Assembly (NCBI RefSeq): GCF_902506205.1
Contig: NZ_LR732816.1
Location: 718,863 to 782,862 of the forward strand
DNA length: 64,000 nucleotides
Origin: Brevundimonas sp. G8
Lineage (GTDB): Bacteria; Pseudomonadota; Alphaproteobacteria; Caulobacterales; Caulobacteraceae
Direction of reading: 5' to 3'
Numbering within the stretch: position 1 is the stretch's first letter; every line of letters starts with the position of its first letter. The translations under genes were made by a program, and so were the position numbers. The notes beneath the pieces were generated by a model that worked only from the letters and a program-made list of their open reading frames with translations, did no database searches and was not told where the DNA came from. Below are positions 1-8,190 of the stretch, one piece after another.

Positions 1-1
1 G

Positions 2-958
2 GCCTCCATCGGCGCCCGCACCATGGACGAGATCATCGGCCGCACCGACCTGCTGCGTCAGGTCCGTCGCGGCGGCTCGCACCTGGACGACCTCGACCTG
101 AACCCCCTGCTGGTTCAGGTGGACGAGGGCGCGGCCGGCAAATGGGCCGACAAGACGACCCGCAAGCCCATCGCCGACAGCCTGGACGCCCGCGTGCTGC
201 AGGACGCCGTCCGCTTCCTGGATCGCGGCCAGACGCTGGAACTGTCCTATCCGCTGAACAACACCCAGCGCACGGTCGGGGCCGCCGTCTCGTCCGCCAT
301 CGTGCGGCGCTTCGGCCCTCAGGGTCCGGCCGGTCGTCTGAAGCTGCGTCTGGAAGGCATCGCCGGCCAGAGCTTCGGCGCCTTCGCCGCCAAGGGTCTG
401 GAACTGCACCTGACGGGCGAGGCCAACGACTATGTCGGCAAGGGCCTGTCGGGCGCCGAGATCTCGGTTCGCACGCCCGAATGGCGCGAGGATCAGCTGA
501 TCTGCGGCAACACCACCCTGTATGGCGCGACCTCCGGCAGGCTGTTCGTGGCCGGCGCGGCGGGCGAGCGGTTCGCGGTGCGCAACTCGGGCGCCGAGGC
601 CGTGGTCGAGGGCCTGGGCGCGCACGGCTGCGAATATATGACCGGCGGTCGGGTGGTCGTGCTGGGCTCGGTCGGCTGGAACCTGGCGGCGGGCATGAGC
701 GGCGGCGAGCTGTTCGTGCTGGACCAGCCGGGCTTTGCAGAACGGGCTCTGAACGGCGACCTGGCGGGCGTGTCCGACATCGACGCGGCCGCGGCCGAAC
801 GGCTGCGCGGCCTGGTCGAGGCGCATCTGGCGGCGACCGCATCCCCGCTGGCCCGACGCCTGCTGGGCGACTGGGACAACAGCCTGAACCGCTTCGTCCG
901 CATCGTGCCCCTGACTGACATCGTCGCCCGCACGGAACGCCTGAAAACATCCGCCTGA
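2..958 (+). CDS. gltB: Glutamate synthase large subunit, C-terminal part (5' end outside window)
   Basis: The reading frame is open from the left edge and ends at TGA 956-958, so only about the last 318 residues are present. They match the end of the large (alpha) subunit of NADPH-dependent glutamate synthase, which makes glutamate from glutamine and 2-oxoglutarate in ammonium assimilation. The visible part is the C-terminal GXGXG beta-helix domain, with repeated Gly-rich turns (DYVGKGLSG, GNTTLYGATSG, NSGAEAVVEGLG, GGRVVVLG, NLAAGMSGG). The glutaminase and FMN/Fe-S domains would lie upstream of the window. amtB follows 28 bp later, which fits a shared role in nitrogen supply. Very sure of family; the 5' extent cannot be seen. 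Confidence 0.95.
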   Translation, partial: ASIGARTMDEIIGRTDLLRQVRRGGSHLDDLDLNPLLVQVDEGAAGKWADKTTRKPIADSLDARVLQDAVRFLDRGQTLELSYPLNNTQRTVGAAVSSAIVRRFGPQGPAGRLKLRLEGIAGQSFGAFAAKGLELHLTGEANDYVGKGLSGAEISVRTPEWREDQLICGNTTLYGATSGRLFVAGAAGERFAVRNSGAEAVVEGLGAHGCEYMTGGRVVVLGSVGWNLAAGMSGGELFVLDQPGFAERALNGDLAGVSDIDAAAAERLRGLVEAHLAATASPLARRLLGDWDNSLNRFVRIVPLTDIVARTERLKTSA

Positions 959-986
959 TCGCCACCGTCCACTCTAGAAAGACGCC

Positions 987-2300
987 ATGACCCGACACGC
1001 CGCCCTCGCCGCCACACTTGTCGCGGGGGCGGCGTCGCTGGCGTCTCCCGTTCTCGCCGCGCCCGCCCTGCTGGCGCACCAGGCGCCGCTGGTCATCGAC
1101 AATGCGGCGACGGCCTGGATCCTGACCTCGACGGCGCTGGTGCTGCTGATGACCCTGCCGGGGCTGGCGCTGTTCTACGGCGGCATGGTGCGCAAGAAGA
1201 ACATCATCAGCGTCATCGCCCAGTCGGCGGCCGCCTTCGCCATCGTCTCGGTGCTGTGGTTCCTGGTCGGCTACAGCCTGGCGTTCGGCAAGGGACCGGA
1301 CGCGATCAACGGCTTCATCGGCGGGGTCCAGGCGGCCTTCCTGAACGGGGTGACGTCCCAGACGGCCCACAGCCTGCTGCCGGGCCTGCCCGAACTGCTG
1401 TTCGTCAGCTTCCAGATGACCTTCGCCATCATCACCCCGGCCCTGATCGCCGGCGCCTTCGCCGAGCGGATGAAGTTCTCGGCCAGCCTGCTGTTCTTCG
1501 CCCTATGGCACCTGATCGTCTATGCGCCGATCTGTCACCAGGTCTGGGGCGGCGGATATCTGGGCGGGCTGGGCGTGCTCGACTTCGCGGGCGGGGCGGT
1601 GGTCCACGTCAATGCGGGCGTCGCCGGCCTGGTCTGCGCCCTGGTGCTGGGGCCGCGTCACGGCTTCGGGCGCGACAACATGGCCCCCGCCAACCTTGTC
1701 TACAGCGCCATCGGCACCGGCCTGCTGCTGGTCGGGTGGCTGGGCTTCAACGCCGGGTCGGCTGGGGCTGCCGACGCCCTGGCCGCCACGGCCGCCTTCA
1801 ACACCATCCTGGCCGCCGGGGCCGCGGCCCTCGGCTGGATGACCATCGAATGGTTCGACCGCAAGCGCCCTACCCTGCTGGGCCTGTTGTCCGGCATCGT
1901 CGGTGGTCTGGTCGCCATTACACCCGCCGCCGGCTTCGTCGATCCCAAGGGCGCCTTCTTCATCGGCCTGATCGCCGGCCCGGCCTGCTATGCGGGCGCG
2001 GTCTGGCTGAAGCATGCGCTGAAATACGACGACAGCCTGGACGCCTTCGGCGTGCATGGCGTCGGCGGCATCGTCGGCGCCCTGCTGACCGGCGTCTTCG
2101 CCACCACGACCGTCAACGCCCTGTCCGATGGCGCCACGGTGTGGAAACAGGCCATCGGCCTGGGCGGCGTCATCGTTTGGAGCGCGGCCGGCACCTTCGT
2201 CGTCCTGATGATCTGCAAGTTCACCACGGGCCTGCGCGTGACCAAGGACGAAGAGGTCGAGGGGCTGGACTATACCCAGCACGGCGAGGCCATCCACTAA
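987..2300 (+). CDS. amtB: Ammonium transporter AmtB
   Basis: This is a 437-residue inner-membrane ammonium channel of the Amt/Rh family. It has an N-terminal signal-like segment ending near residue 25, then about eleven hydrophobic helices. The family motif around FYGGMVRKKN lies at residues 63-72. The twin pore histidines are visible as H207 (VVHVNAG) and H357 (GVHGVGG). Length is normal. It begins 28 bp after gltB on the same strand, so co-transcription is possible. The usual partner glnK (PII regulator) is not adjacent: the next gene is a small heat-shock protein. Whether a glnK lies elsewhere in the genome cannot be told from here. Confidence 0.96.
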   Translation: MTRHAALAATLVAGAASLASPVLAAPALLAHQAPLVIDNAATAWILTSTALVLLMTLPGLALFYGGMVRKKNIISVIAQSAAAFAIVSVLWFLVGYSLAFGKGPDAINGFIGGVQAAFLNGVTSQTAHSLLPGLPELLFVSFQMTFAIITPALIAGAFAERMKFSASLLFFALWHLIVYAPICHQVWGGGYLGGLGVLDFAGGAVVHVNAGVAGLVCALVLGPRHGFGRDNMAPANLVYSAIGTGLLLVGWLGFNAGSAGAADALAATAAFNTILAAGAAALGWMTIEWFDRKRPTLLGLLSGIVGGLVAITPAAGFVDPKGAFFIGLIAGPACYAGAVWLKHALKYDDSLDAFGVHGVGGIVGALLTGVFATTTVNALSDGATVWKQAIGLGGVIVWSAAGTFVVLMICKFTTGLRVTKDEEVEGLDYTQHGEAIH

Positions 2301-2427
2301 CCGGCCCACAGGGCGCCGGACGCGGGCGGTTGATCCCGCCCCCGTCCGCCCCCATCTTCATCTGTGACGGAAGGTCTTGCCGATTGCGGGAGACCGGCCG
2401 CTCGGTCGCTTTACGCAAGGACCTCAG

Positions 2428-2850
2428 ATGACGACGACGCGCACCATCCTGTTCGACAGCCCCTTCCTGCTGGGCTTCGACCACACCCGCGCCCTGATCG
2501 ACCGCGCCGCCAAGGCCGCAGCCGAAAGCTATCCGCCCTACAATGTCGAACAGATCGGCGAGGCGGGCGTGCGCATCAGCCTGGCCGTCGCCGGGTTTGC
2601 GCCCGACGAACTGGCCATCACCCTGGACGGCCGCCAACTGACCATCGCCGGCAAGCGCGAAGACGCGGGCAAGGGAGAACAGGCCTTCCTGCACCGAGGC
2701 ATCGCCGCACGCGGCTTCGTGCGCAACTTCGTCCTGGCCGACGGCTTGGAGGTCGAGGGCGCCCGGCTGGAGCACGGCCTGCTGCACGTCGACCTTGTCC
2801 GGCCCGAGGCCGAGCGCCAGGTGCGGCGCATTCCGATCACGGCCCGCTGA
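2428..2850 (+). CDS. Small heat-shock protein, Hsp20 family
   Basis: The 140-residue protein carries a central alpha-crystallin domain (about residues 30-125, including GVRISLAVAGFAPDEL and the RGFVRNFVLADGLEVEGA stretch) and a short C-terminal tail ending in RRIPITAR, whose I-P-I resembles the IXI anchor of small heat-shock proteins. These proteins are ATP-independent holdases for unfolding proteins in the cytoplasm. ATG 2428 was chosen because MTTTRTILFDSP is the usual N-terminus of this alphaproteobacterial subgroup; an in-frame ATG at 2377 would add 17 residues of unlike composition. The DUF1150 gene follows, a standing pair in Alphaproteobacteria. Confidence 0.93.
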   Translation: MTTTRTILFDSPFLLGFDHTRALIDRAAKAAAESYPPYNVEQIGEAGVRISLAVAGFAPDELAITLDGRQLTIAGKREDAGKGEQAFLHRGIAARGFVRNFVLADGLEVEGARLEHGLLHVDLVRPEAERQVRRIPITAR

Positions 2851-2914
2851 AAAGCGCGGCTGTCAGAACCGCCCGTCGATATGGGCGTTGTAAAACTCAA
2901 AGGAGGCGGTCCTA

Positions 2915-3166
2915 ATGACGCCGATGACGATGACCAAGGAAGATTTTGCAGGACTGGGCGCCCCTGACCTCGTCTATGTGCGGGAGATCAAGGCCTCCGA
3001 CCTGCTTGAGGAAGCGGTCGAGATCAAGGACGTGGACCTGAACCCCGGCCAGTCCCTCTATGCCGTCCACAGCGCCGACGGTGAACGTCTGGCGGTCATG
3101 ATCGACCGCGACACCGCCTTCGCCGCCGCCGTGGCGCACGAGCTGGAGCCGGTTTCGGTTCACTGA
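2915..3166 (+). CDS. DUF1150 family protein
   Basis: An 83-residue acidic protein with the compact DUF1150 fold pattern (GAPDLVYVREI, YAVHSADGERLAVM, DRDTAFAAA). DUF1150 genes in Alphaproteobacteria sit beside a small heat-shock gene, as here (64 bp after the Hsp20 stop), so a role linked to stress proteostasis is inferred, but no activity is known to me. A strong Shine-Dalgarno sequence AAGGAGG about 8 bp upstream supports ATG 2915; an in-frame ATG at 2924 is an alternative. It converges with ptsN across a short hairpin. Confidence 0.9.
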   Translation: MTPMTMTKEDFAGLGAPDLVYVREIKASDLLEEAVEIKDVDLNPGQSLYAVHSADGERLAVMIDRDTAFAAAVAHELEPVSVH

Positions 3167-3177
3167 TTGCAATGACG

Positions 3178-3198
3178 GGCGGCGCGGAACACGCCGCC
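3178..3198. terminator. Hairpin between convergent DUF1150 and ptsN genes
   Basis: GGCGGCG (3178-3184) and CGCCGCC (3192-3198) form a perfect 7-bp stem with a 7-nt loop, followed on the plus strand by TGTTT. It fits a terminator for the Hsp20-DUF1150 unit and could act in the other direction on ptsN. The T-tract is short, so strength is uncertain. Confidence 0.5.
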
Positions 3199-3202
3199 TG
3201 TT

Positions 3203-3667
3203 TCAGGCTGCCGTGGCGGCCGTATCCTTGACGAACAGCGCCCGGATCGCATCGGTCGTGCGCGCCTGCCGCAGTTGTTCGCGCAGTTCGGGCGAACGCA
3301 TGGCGCGCGACACCGCCGCCAGCGCCCGCAGATGCTCCGCACCCGCCTTGGACGGGGCGTACAGCCCAAAGATCAGATCCACCGGACGATCGTCCACGGC
3401 GTCATAGGCCACAGGCGTATCCAGCCGCACGAAGACGGCCGTCACCTGGCTCACTTCGTCCAGACGGGCATGCGGCACGGCCACGCCAGATCCCAGCCCG
3501 GTCGATCCCAGCGCCTCGCGCTCCATCAGGGCGTCGAAAATCCGTGATTCGTCGATGCCCAGGGCGTGAGACGTCGCCTCGGCCAACGCATGCAACGCCT
3601 GTCGCTTGGACGACGCGCCACCGCGCAGCACCACGCCCTTGGGCGCGAGCAGATCACCGATGTCCAT
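3203..3667 (-). CDS. ptsN: PTS IIA-type nitrogen regulatory protein PtsN
   Basis: A 154-residue single-domain EIIA-Ntr protein. The phospho-accepting histidine is H66 in GVAVPHARLDE. It receives phosphate from the PTS-Ntr relay (PtsP, NPr) and regulates partners rather than transporting sugar. ATG 3667 was chosen because it starts the conserved MDIGDLLAP and has GAGG 7-8 bp upstream; an in-frame ATG at 3685 would add six residues. It is the last gene of the conserved lptC-lptA-lptB-rpoN-hpf-ptsN order. A hairpin separates it from hpf, which could lower its expression relative to the upstream genes. Confidence 0.94.
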   Translation of the reverse strand: MDIGDLLAPKGVVLRGGASSKRQALHALAEATSHALGIDESRIFDALMEREALGSTGLGSGVAVPHARLDEVSQVTAVFVRLDTPVAYDAVDDRPVDLIFGLYAPSKAGAEHLRALAAVSRAMRSPELREQLRQARTTDAIRALFVKDTAATAA

Positions 3668-3697
3668 CAGACAACCTCGATACACGCAGACGACAAC

Positions 3698-3729
3698 GGC
3701 GCGGGCGCCCGTTTAGAGGCTCCCGCGCC
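3698..3729 (-). terminator. Stem-loop between hpf and ptsN
   Basis: GGCGCGGG (3698-3705) pairs perfectly with CCCGCGCC (3722-3729) across a 16-nt loop, in the short gap between hpf and ptsN. There is no T-run after it on the minus strand, so it may be an attenuator or mRNA-processing structure rather than a full terminator. Confidence 0.35.
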
Positions 3730-3747
3730 GAAGTCAAACTTGGCTGT

Positions 3748-4422
3748 TCAGTTCACTGAGCCGTTGGTCTTGCCATTGCCTTGGGCCTTGCCGTTGGTCG
3801 CGCTGGCGATTTCGGGATCGATCCAGCCCACATTGCCGTCCGGGCGACGATAGACGACCGCCAGGCCGCCATGCGCCGCGTTACGGAACAGCACGACGGG
3901 ATAGCCCGTCATATCCAGCTCCAACACCGCGCGTCCGACCGTGATGGTGCGGATTTCGTGCTCGGTCTCGGCGATGACCATGCCCACCGGCGGCGGGCCG
4001 TCGTTCTCGCCAGTGTCGCCGAAGACATCGTCCTCCACGCTGTCGGGATCACGCAGCACGATGCTGCGTGCGACTTCGCGGGCGGCGTTCTCGGTCTTCT
4101 CGGGCGACAGACCCTTGGGTCCGATGTGGTGATCCTTGAGCCGGCGCTTGTAGCGACGGACCCTCTTTTCGAGCCGATCCAGCGCCTCGGTGAAGGCGGA
4201 ATGAGCGTCGCCGCCCATGCCGGTCGTCACCAGAGTCTGGCCCGACGCGAGGCGGACCCAACAGTCCACCTTGAAGTTGTGGCCGTCCTTGGACACCACG
4301 ACTTCGGCGTCTTCACCGCCTCGGGCGAAGTATTTTCCGACCCCGTCTTCGAGTTCCTGGGAGATGCGCGAGCCTAACGCTCCGCCAACATCCACTTGCT
4401 TGCCGCTCACTTGGACTTGCAT
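3748..4422 (-). CDS. hpf: Ribosome hibernation promoting factor, long form
   Basis: A 224-residue long-type HPF (RaiA/S30AE family) that dimerises 70S ribosomes into inactive 100S particles in stationary phase. The N-terminal S30AE domain begins MQVQVSGKQVDVG and includes the basic ERVDRLEKRVRRYKRR-type helix region (here LDRLEKRVRRYKRRLKDHH). The C-terminal dimerisation domain is recognised by AVVYRRPDGNVGWIDPE. Start ATG 4422 fits the family; an upstream in-frame ATG at 4467 would add 15 unrelated residues. It follows rpoN, the usual position. Confidence 0.95.
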   Translation of the reverse strand: MQVQVSGKQVDVGGALGSRISQELEDGVGKYFARGGEDAEVVVSKDGHNFKVDCWVRLASGQTLVTTGMGGDAHSAFTEALDRLEKRVRRYKRRLKDHHIGPKGLSPEKTENAAREVARSIVLRDPDSVEDDVFGDTGENDGPPPVGMVIAETEHEIRTITVGRAVLELDMTGYPVVLFRNAAHGGLAVVYRRPDGNVGWIDPEIASATNGKAQGNGKTNGSVN

Positions 4423-4486
4423 GCAGACAGAACGCTCCCGACCGGATTTGGTGTCAATCGGGATCACCGTTTTGTGGTCACGCTTG

Positions 4487-5986
4487 TCAGGCGGTCTTCA
4501 TCATCCTGCGGCGCTCGACAGACGAGGGAATCCTCAAGGCTTCCCGGTACTTGGCCACGGTCCGGCGAGCGATGTCGATGCCCGTTTCCTTCAGGATTTC
4601 CACAATCTTGTCGTCGGACAAAACGTCGCCCTCCAGACCCTCGCCGTCGATCATCGACTTGATCCGGTGACGGACGGCCTCGGCCGAATGGGTCGATGCG
4701 CCGTCCACCGACTGGATGGCGGCGGTGAAGAAGAATTTCAGCTCGAACACGCCGCGCGGGGTGGCGATATATTTGTTCGAGGTGACGCGGCTGACCGTCG
4801 ATTCGTGCATGCCGATGGCGTCGGCGACGGTCTTCAGATTGAGCGGCCGCAGGAACTCGACGCCGAAGGCCAGGAAGGCGTCCTGCTGGCGCACGATTTC
4901 GGACGACACCTTCAGTATGGTCTTGGCTCGCTGGTCCAGCGACTTGACCAGCCAGTTGGCCTGGGCGGCGCAGTCGGCGACGAAGGTCTTTTCCGTATCG
5001 GACCGCGCGCCCGCCTGCACCAGCCCGTGATAGCGCTTGTCCACCAGCAGCCGCGGCAGGGTGTCGGCGTTCAGCTCGACCCGCCAGCCGCCGGCCGGGT
5101 CGGGCCGCACATGGACATCCGGCACCACCGTCTGGGCCGGTTCGCCGCCAAAGCCCGCGCCAGGGCGCGGCGTCAGCGCCTTCAGCTCGGCGATCATGTC
5201 GGTCAGGTCCTCGCCGTCGACGTCGCAGACCTTCTTCAGCCCCGCCAGGTCGCGCCTGGCCAACAGGTCCAGATTGTCCAGCAAGGCCGCCATCGCCGGA
5301 TCGAACCGATTGCGCTCGATCAGCTGCAGCTTCAGGCATTCCGGCACGGACCGCGCCATGATCCCGGTCGGCTCGAATCCATGACAGACGGCCAGAACCG
5401 CCTCGATCCGCTCCAGCGGCACGCCCAGCCGGTCGGCGAACTCGGCCAGCTCGCCGCGCAAATAACCGCCCTCGTCCGTCGCATCGATCAGGGTCAGGGC
5501 GATTCCGTGATCGGAAGGCGAAAACCCGGCCGAGGAGGCCTGGGCCTGAAGATGTTCCCACAATGTCAGTTCGTGCGTGTCGGGCCGTTCGCCGTCGCCC
5601 TCGAACATCTGGCCGCCCTTGCCGGCGCTGGACCAGTCCGACAGACCCGGCTGGGCCTCGTCGATCATCCGGTCGCTGGTGCGCTCGCCCGGCGCGGCGT
5701 CGCCATAGACGTCGTCCGAGCCGGCATCCATGCCGGACACGGACTCATGCCCGACCCCGTCGCCGAACGACATCTCGCCGTCCGCCGTCGCCTCGATGCG
5801 CTCGACCGGCTCGGGCGTGTCGCCCTCCTGCTCCTCGCGTTGCAGCAGCGGATTGCGTTCCAGCTCGGCCTCGACGAAATCGTCCAGCTCAAGATTCGAC
5901 AGTTGCAGCAGCTTGATCGCCTGCTGCAGCTGGGGCGTGATGACCAGCCCCTGCCCCTGCCTGACCTCTAACCTTTGCCCGATCAC
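4487..5986 (-). CDS. rpoN: RNA polymerase sigma-54 factor
   Basis: A 499-residue sigma-54. Region I is visible at the N-terminus (LVITPQLQQAIKLLQLSN), followed by an acidic linker, the core-binding domain and the C-terminal DNA-binding part with the RpoN box ARRTVAKYRE at about residues 473-482. It directs RNA polymerase to GG-N10-GC promoters that need AAA+ activators; in Caulobacterales these include late flagellar and stalk genes. The upstream region holds a perfect TAACCGGTTA palindrome and a hairpin repeat separating it from lptB, so it may have its own promoter. Confidence 0.97.
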   Translation of the reverse strand: MIGQRLEVRQGQGLVITPQLQQAIKLLQLSNLELDDFVEAELERNPLLQREEQEGDTPEPVERIEATADGEMSFGDGVGHESVSGMDAGSDDVYGDAAPGERTSDRMIDEAQPGLSDWSSAGKGGQMFEGDGERPDTHELTLWEHLQAQASSAGFSPSDHGIALTLIDATDEGGYLRGELAEFADRLGVPLERIEAVLAVCHGFEPTGIMARSVPECLKLQLIERNRFDPAMAALLDNLDLLARRDLAGLKKVCDVDGEDLTDMIAELKALTPRPGAGFGGEPAQTVVPDVHVRPDPAGGWRVELNADTLPRLLVDKRYHGLVQAGARSDTEKTFVADCAAQANWLVKSLDQRAKTILKVSSEIVRQQDAFLAFGVEFLRPLNLKTVADAIGMHESTVSRVTSNKYIATPRGVFELKFFFTAAIQSVDGASTHSAEAVRHRIKSMIDGEGLEGDVLSDDKIVEILKETGIDIARRTVAKYREALRIPSSVERRRMMKTA

Positions 5987-6077
5987 GTTCGAAATCTTCC
6001 CGCCCGGCCGCCGAGTGGCCCGGAACTTGCTGGGGCAGAATGTCGCCTAACCGGTTAACGTGAGACGAACGTCACAT

Positions 6078-6210
6078 CGTCTCCTCCTTGTCGCGCAGCG
6101 ATGGGGAGGTGGCGCGGCGCTCTTCGCGCCATGACGGAGGGGTTCTTCACCGCATCGCAAGCGCCTGTAGGGCTTCCAGAGCCCCTCCACCGCTTCGCAG
6201 GGAGGAGACG
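6078..6210. repeat. Intergenic hairpin repeat bounded by a 10-bp inverted repeat
   Basis: CGTCTCCTCC (6078-6087) and GGAGGAGACG (6201-6210) are perfect inverted ends of a 133-bp block between lptB and rpoN. Inside lie TCGCGCAGCGATGGGGAGG and CCCTCCACCGCTTCGCAGGG, wording shared with the repeat at the start of fliP. It looks like one member of a dispersed intergenic hairpin family. No coding capacity is seen. Confidence 0.65.
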
Positions 6211-6216
6211 TCGCGA

Positions 6217-7005
6217 TCAAACGTAGTTTTCGCCCAGATACACCCGGCGCACTTCGGCGTCGTGGACCGCCTCGTCCGACGTCCCTTCGAACAGCACGGC
6301 GCCGTTCGAGATGATCGAGACGCGGTCGGTGATGTCCAGGGTCTCGCGCACATTATGGTCGGTGATCAGCACGCCGATGCCTTGGCTGGCCAGGTAGCGG
6401 ATCACGGTGCGGATGTCGGCGATGGCCAGGGGATCGATGCCGGCGAAGGGTTCGTCCAGCAGCATGAAGGACGGCCGGCCCGCCAGCGCGCGTGCAATCT
6501 CGACCCGCCGACGCTCGCCGCCCGACAGGGCCGTGGCCCCAGCATGGCGCAGGTGGTCGATATGCAGTTCGTTCAGCAGCCGATCGGTCTCGGCGCGGAT
6601 CTGGTCGCGGGGATAGTTCAGCTCGACCACCGCCTTGACGTTCTGCTCGACCGTCATGCCGCGGAAGATCGAGGCTTCCTGCGCCAGATAGCCCAGGCCC
6701 ATGCGGCTGCGCTGGTACATCGGCTGGCCGGTGATGTCCTCACCGTCCAGCCAGATCGTGCCCGAGTCCGGCGGGATCAGGCCGGTGATCATGTAGAAAC
6801 AGGTGGTCTTGCCCGCGCCGTTGGGACCCAGCAGGCCCGCGACCTCGCCCCGCTGCACCGTCAGGGACACGTCACGCACCACCTGACGCGGCCCGAACGA
6901 CCGGGCGAGGTTCAGCACCCGCAGACCCTTTTCCGCAGGCGAAACGACGGGCGCCAGTTGGGGCCGGTCGTCCAGGTTCAGGGCTGACAGTTCCTTGCGC
7001 GCCAA
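6217..7005 (-). CDS. lptB: LPS export ABC transporter ATP-binding protein LptB
   Basis: A 262-residue ABC ATPase. Walker A is GPNGAGKT at residues 60-67, the signature LSGGE at 160-164 and Walker B/DEP LLDEP at 182-186; the order and the ITDHNVRETL stretch are typical of LptB. It powers LptFG to pull lipopolysaccharide from the inner membrane to the LptC-LptA bridge. The start is a TTG at 7005 with GGACCTGAG just upstream; the first about 27 residues precede the conserved ABC core, so a later start is possible. It lies 27 bp after lptA. Confidence 0.95.
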   Translation of the reverse strand: MARKELSALNLDDRPQLAPVVSPAEKGLRVLNLARSFGPRQVVRDVSLTVQRGEVAGLLGPNGAGKTTCFYMITGLIPPDSGTIWLDGEDITGQPMYQRSRMGLGYLAQEASIFRGMTVEQNVKAVVELNYPRDQIRAETDRLLNELHIDHLRHAGATALSGGERRRVEIARALAGRPSFMLLDEPFAGIDPLAIADIRTVIRYLASQGIGVLITDHNVRETLDITDRVSIISNGAVLFEGTSDEAVHDAEVRRVYLGENYV

Positions 7006-7032
7006 ATGCTCAGGTCCAGACGGCCGACGGCC

Positions 7033-7527
7033 TCAGTTTGCGTTGGGGTAGAAGACGCCCTGCACGCGGCTTCCGGCGGCGCCGCGCGGCGCACCATCCA
7101 TGCGGGCGGCTTCGGTGTTGATATTATAGACCAGGCGCGAGCCGGTCAGGACGTTCTTGCCCTGGGTCAGGACGACATTCCCCGTCACCACGATCTCGCC
7201 ATTGCCCAGATTATAGACGGCGCGGTCGCCGCGCATCGACTGGTCCGGGGTCACGAAATAGACGGTCCCGGCCGCTTCCGCCCGTTGCAGGTCGCCGCCC
7301 TCGCCGCTGACCAGGGTCAGGGTGTCCGCGCGGAAACGGTTGCCGCCCTGCGTCGCCTCGGCCCGGCCTCTCAGGATGATGCGGTTGGGGCCATATTCGA
7401 CCGAGTCCGCGCCATAGGCCACGGGCTGGTTGCCCGTTTGCGATTGCGCGTCGCCGACGGCCGGCAGGGCCACGATCGTCACGACGGCGACCGCCGCCAA
7501 AGCCTTTGAAATCTTCGTCATGATCAT
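7033..7527 (-). CDS. lptA: LPS-transport periplasmic bridge protein LptA (OstA family)
   Basis: A 164-residue protein with a Sec signal peptide (about residues 1-27, KALAAVAVVTIVALPAVGDAQS) followed by an OstA-like beta-jellyroll pattern (VEYGPNRIILRGRAEATQGGNRFRAD). It would sit in the periplasm and form the LPS bridge between LptC and the outer-membrane LptD. Its ATG overlaps the lptC stop (ATGA), so the two are translationally coupled. A second in-frame ATG lies two codons later (MIMTK). Confidence 0.92.
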   Translation of the reverse strand: MIMTKISKALAAVAVVTIVALPAVGDAQSQTGNQPVAYGADSVEYGPNRIILRGRAEATQGGNRFRADTLTLVSGEGGDLQRAEAAGTVYFVTPDQSMRGDRAVYNLGNGEIVVTGNVVLTQGKNVLTGSRLVYNINTEAARMDGAPRGAAGSRVQGVFYPNAN

Positions 7528-8183
7528 CCGCCAGACCCCTTGGGCGTCAGCACGCCCATCACCTTGTTGTCGCCCGCGCCGTCGAAGACGACGCGCTGTC
7601 CCTGATCATAGATCGCATAGGACGATGCGTTGATGGTTCCAATAGGGCCGGAACCCTGAACGCCCTTTGAACCGGTGACGTTTCCGGTCGAGGTGTCGAC
7701 CACCGCCTCGGGCGTGGTCAGGACGAAACCGGTGCCGCCGTCCGAAATCCGCACGTTCGGACCGATGGTCACCGTCTTGGCCTGCTCGTTGTATGTGCCG
7801 CCGTCGGCGGTCAGCTCGGTCACCTTGCGTCCGCCCAGGTTCAGCTTCAGCGCCGGGCCGATCAGGCGGAAATGGCCGGTCGCCGGATCGCGCACCGCCC
7901 CTTGGGCGCCGACGGTGAAGGCGCGGCCCTGGGCGTCCTGGCCGTGGAACAGGGGTGCGTCCAGGCGAACTTCCTGGCTCTGGCTGGCCTTGCGCTCCAC
8001 ACCCGACATCACGGTGCGGAAGACGGTCCAGGTCAGGGCGCCGCCCGCCAGCACCAGGATGACGATCGGCAGCACCCGACGCAGCAGCTTGACCCGCCGC
8101 GAGCGCGCACGCCAGCGGGCGCCGGCCAGGGCGACCCTGGCCTCGTCGGCCTCGATGCGGGACTGTTCGCCGGGTTCGGTCAA
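7524..8183 (-). CDS. lptC: LPS export protein LptC
   Basis: A 219-residue bitopic inner-membrane protein: a basic N-terminus, one membrane helix at about residues 34-52 (LLRRVLPIVILVLAGGALTW) and a periplasmic domain with the LptC/YrbK jellyroll pattern (LTADGGTYNEQAKTVTIGPNVRISDGGTGF). It accepts LPS from LptFG and hands it to LptA. It starts 7 bp after the exonuclease gene ends and overlaps lptA by 4 bp. Sequence conservation in this family is low; the context makes the call firm. Confidence 0.92.
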   Translation of the reverse strand: MTEPGEQSRIEADEARVALAGARWRARSRRVKLLRRVLPIVILVLAGGALTWTVFRTVMSGVERKASQSQEVRLDAPLFHGQDAQGRAFTVGAQGAVRDPATGHFRLIGPALKLNLGGRKVTELTADGGTYNEQAKTVTIGPNVRISDGGTGFVLTTPEAVVDTSTGNVTGSKGVQGSGPIGTINASSYAIYDQGQRVVFDGAGDNKVMGVLTPKGSGG

Positions 8184-8190
8184 GCGCGCC

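Noticed and set aside
4217..5971. Plus-strand open frame opposite rpoN
   Set aside because: Shadow of sigma-54; His/Arg/Gln-rich with no recognisable fold.
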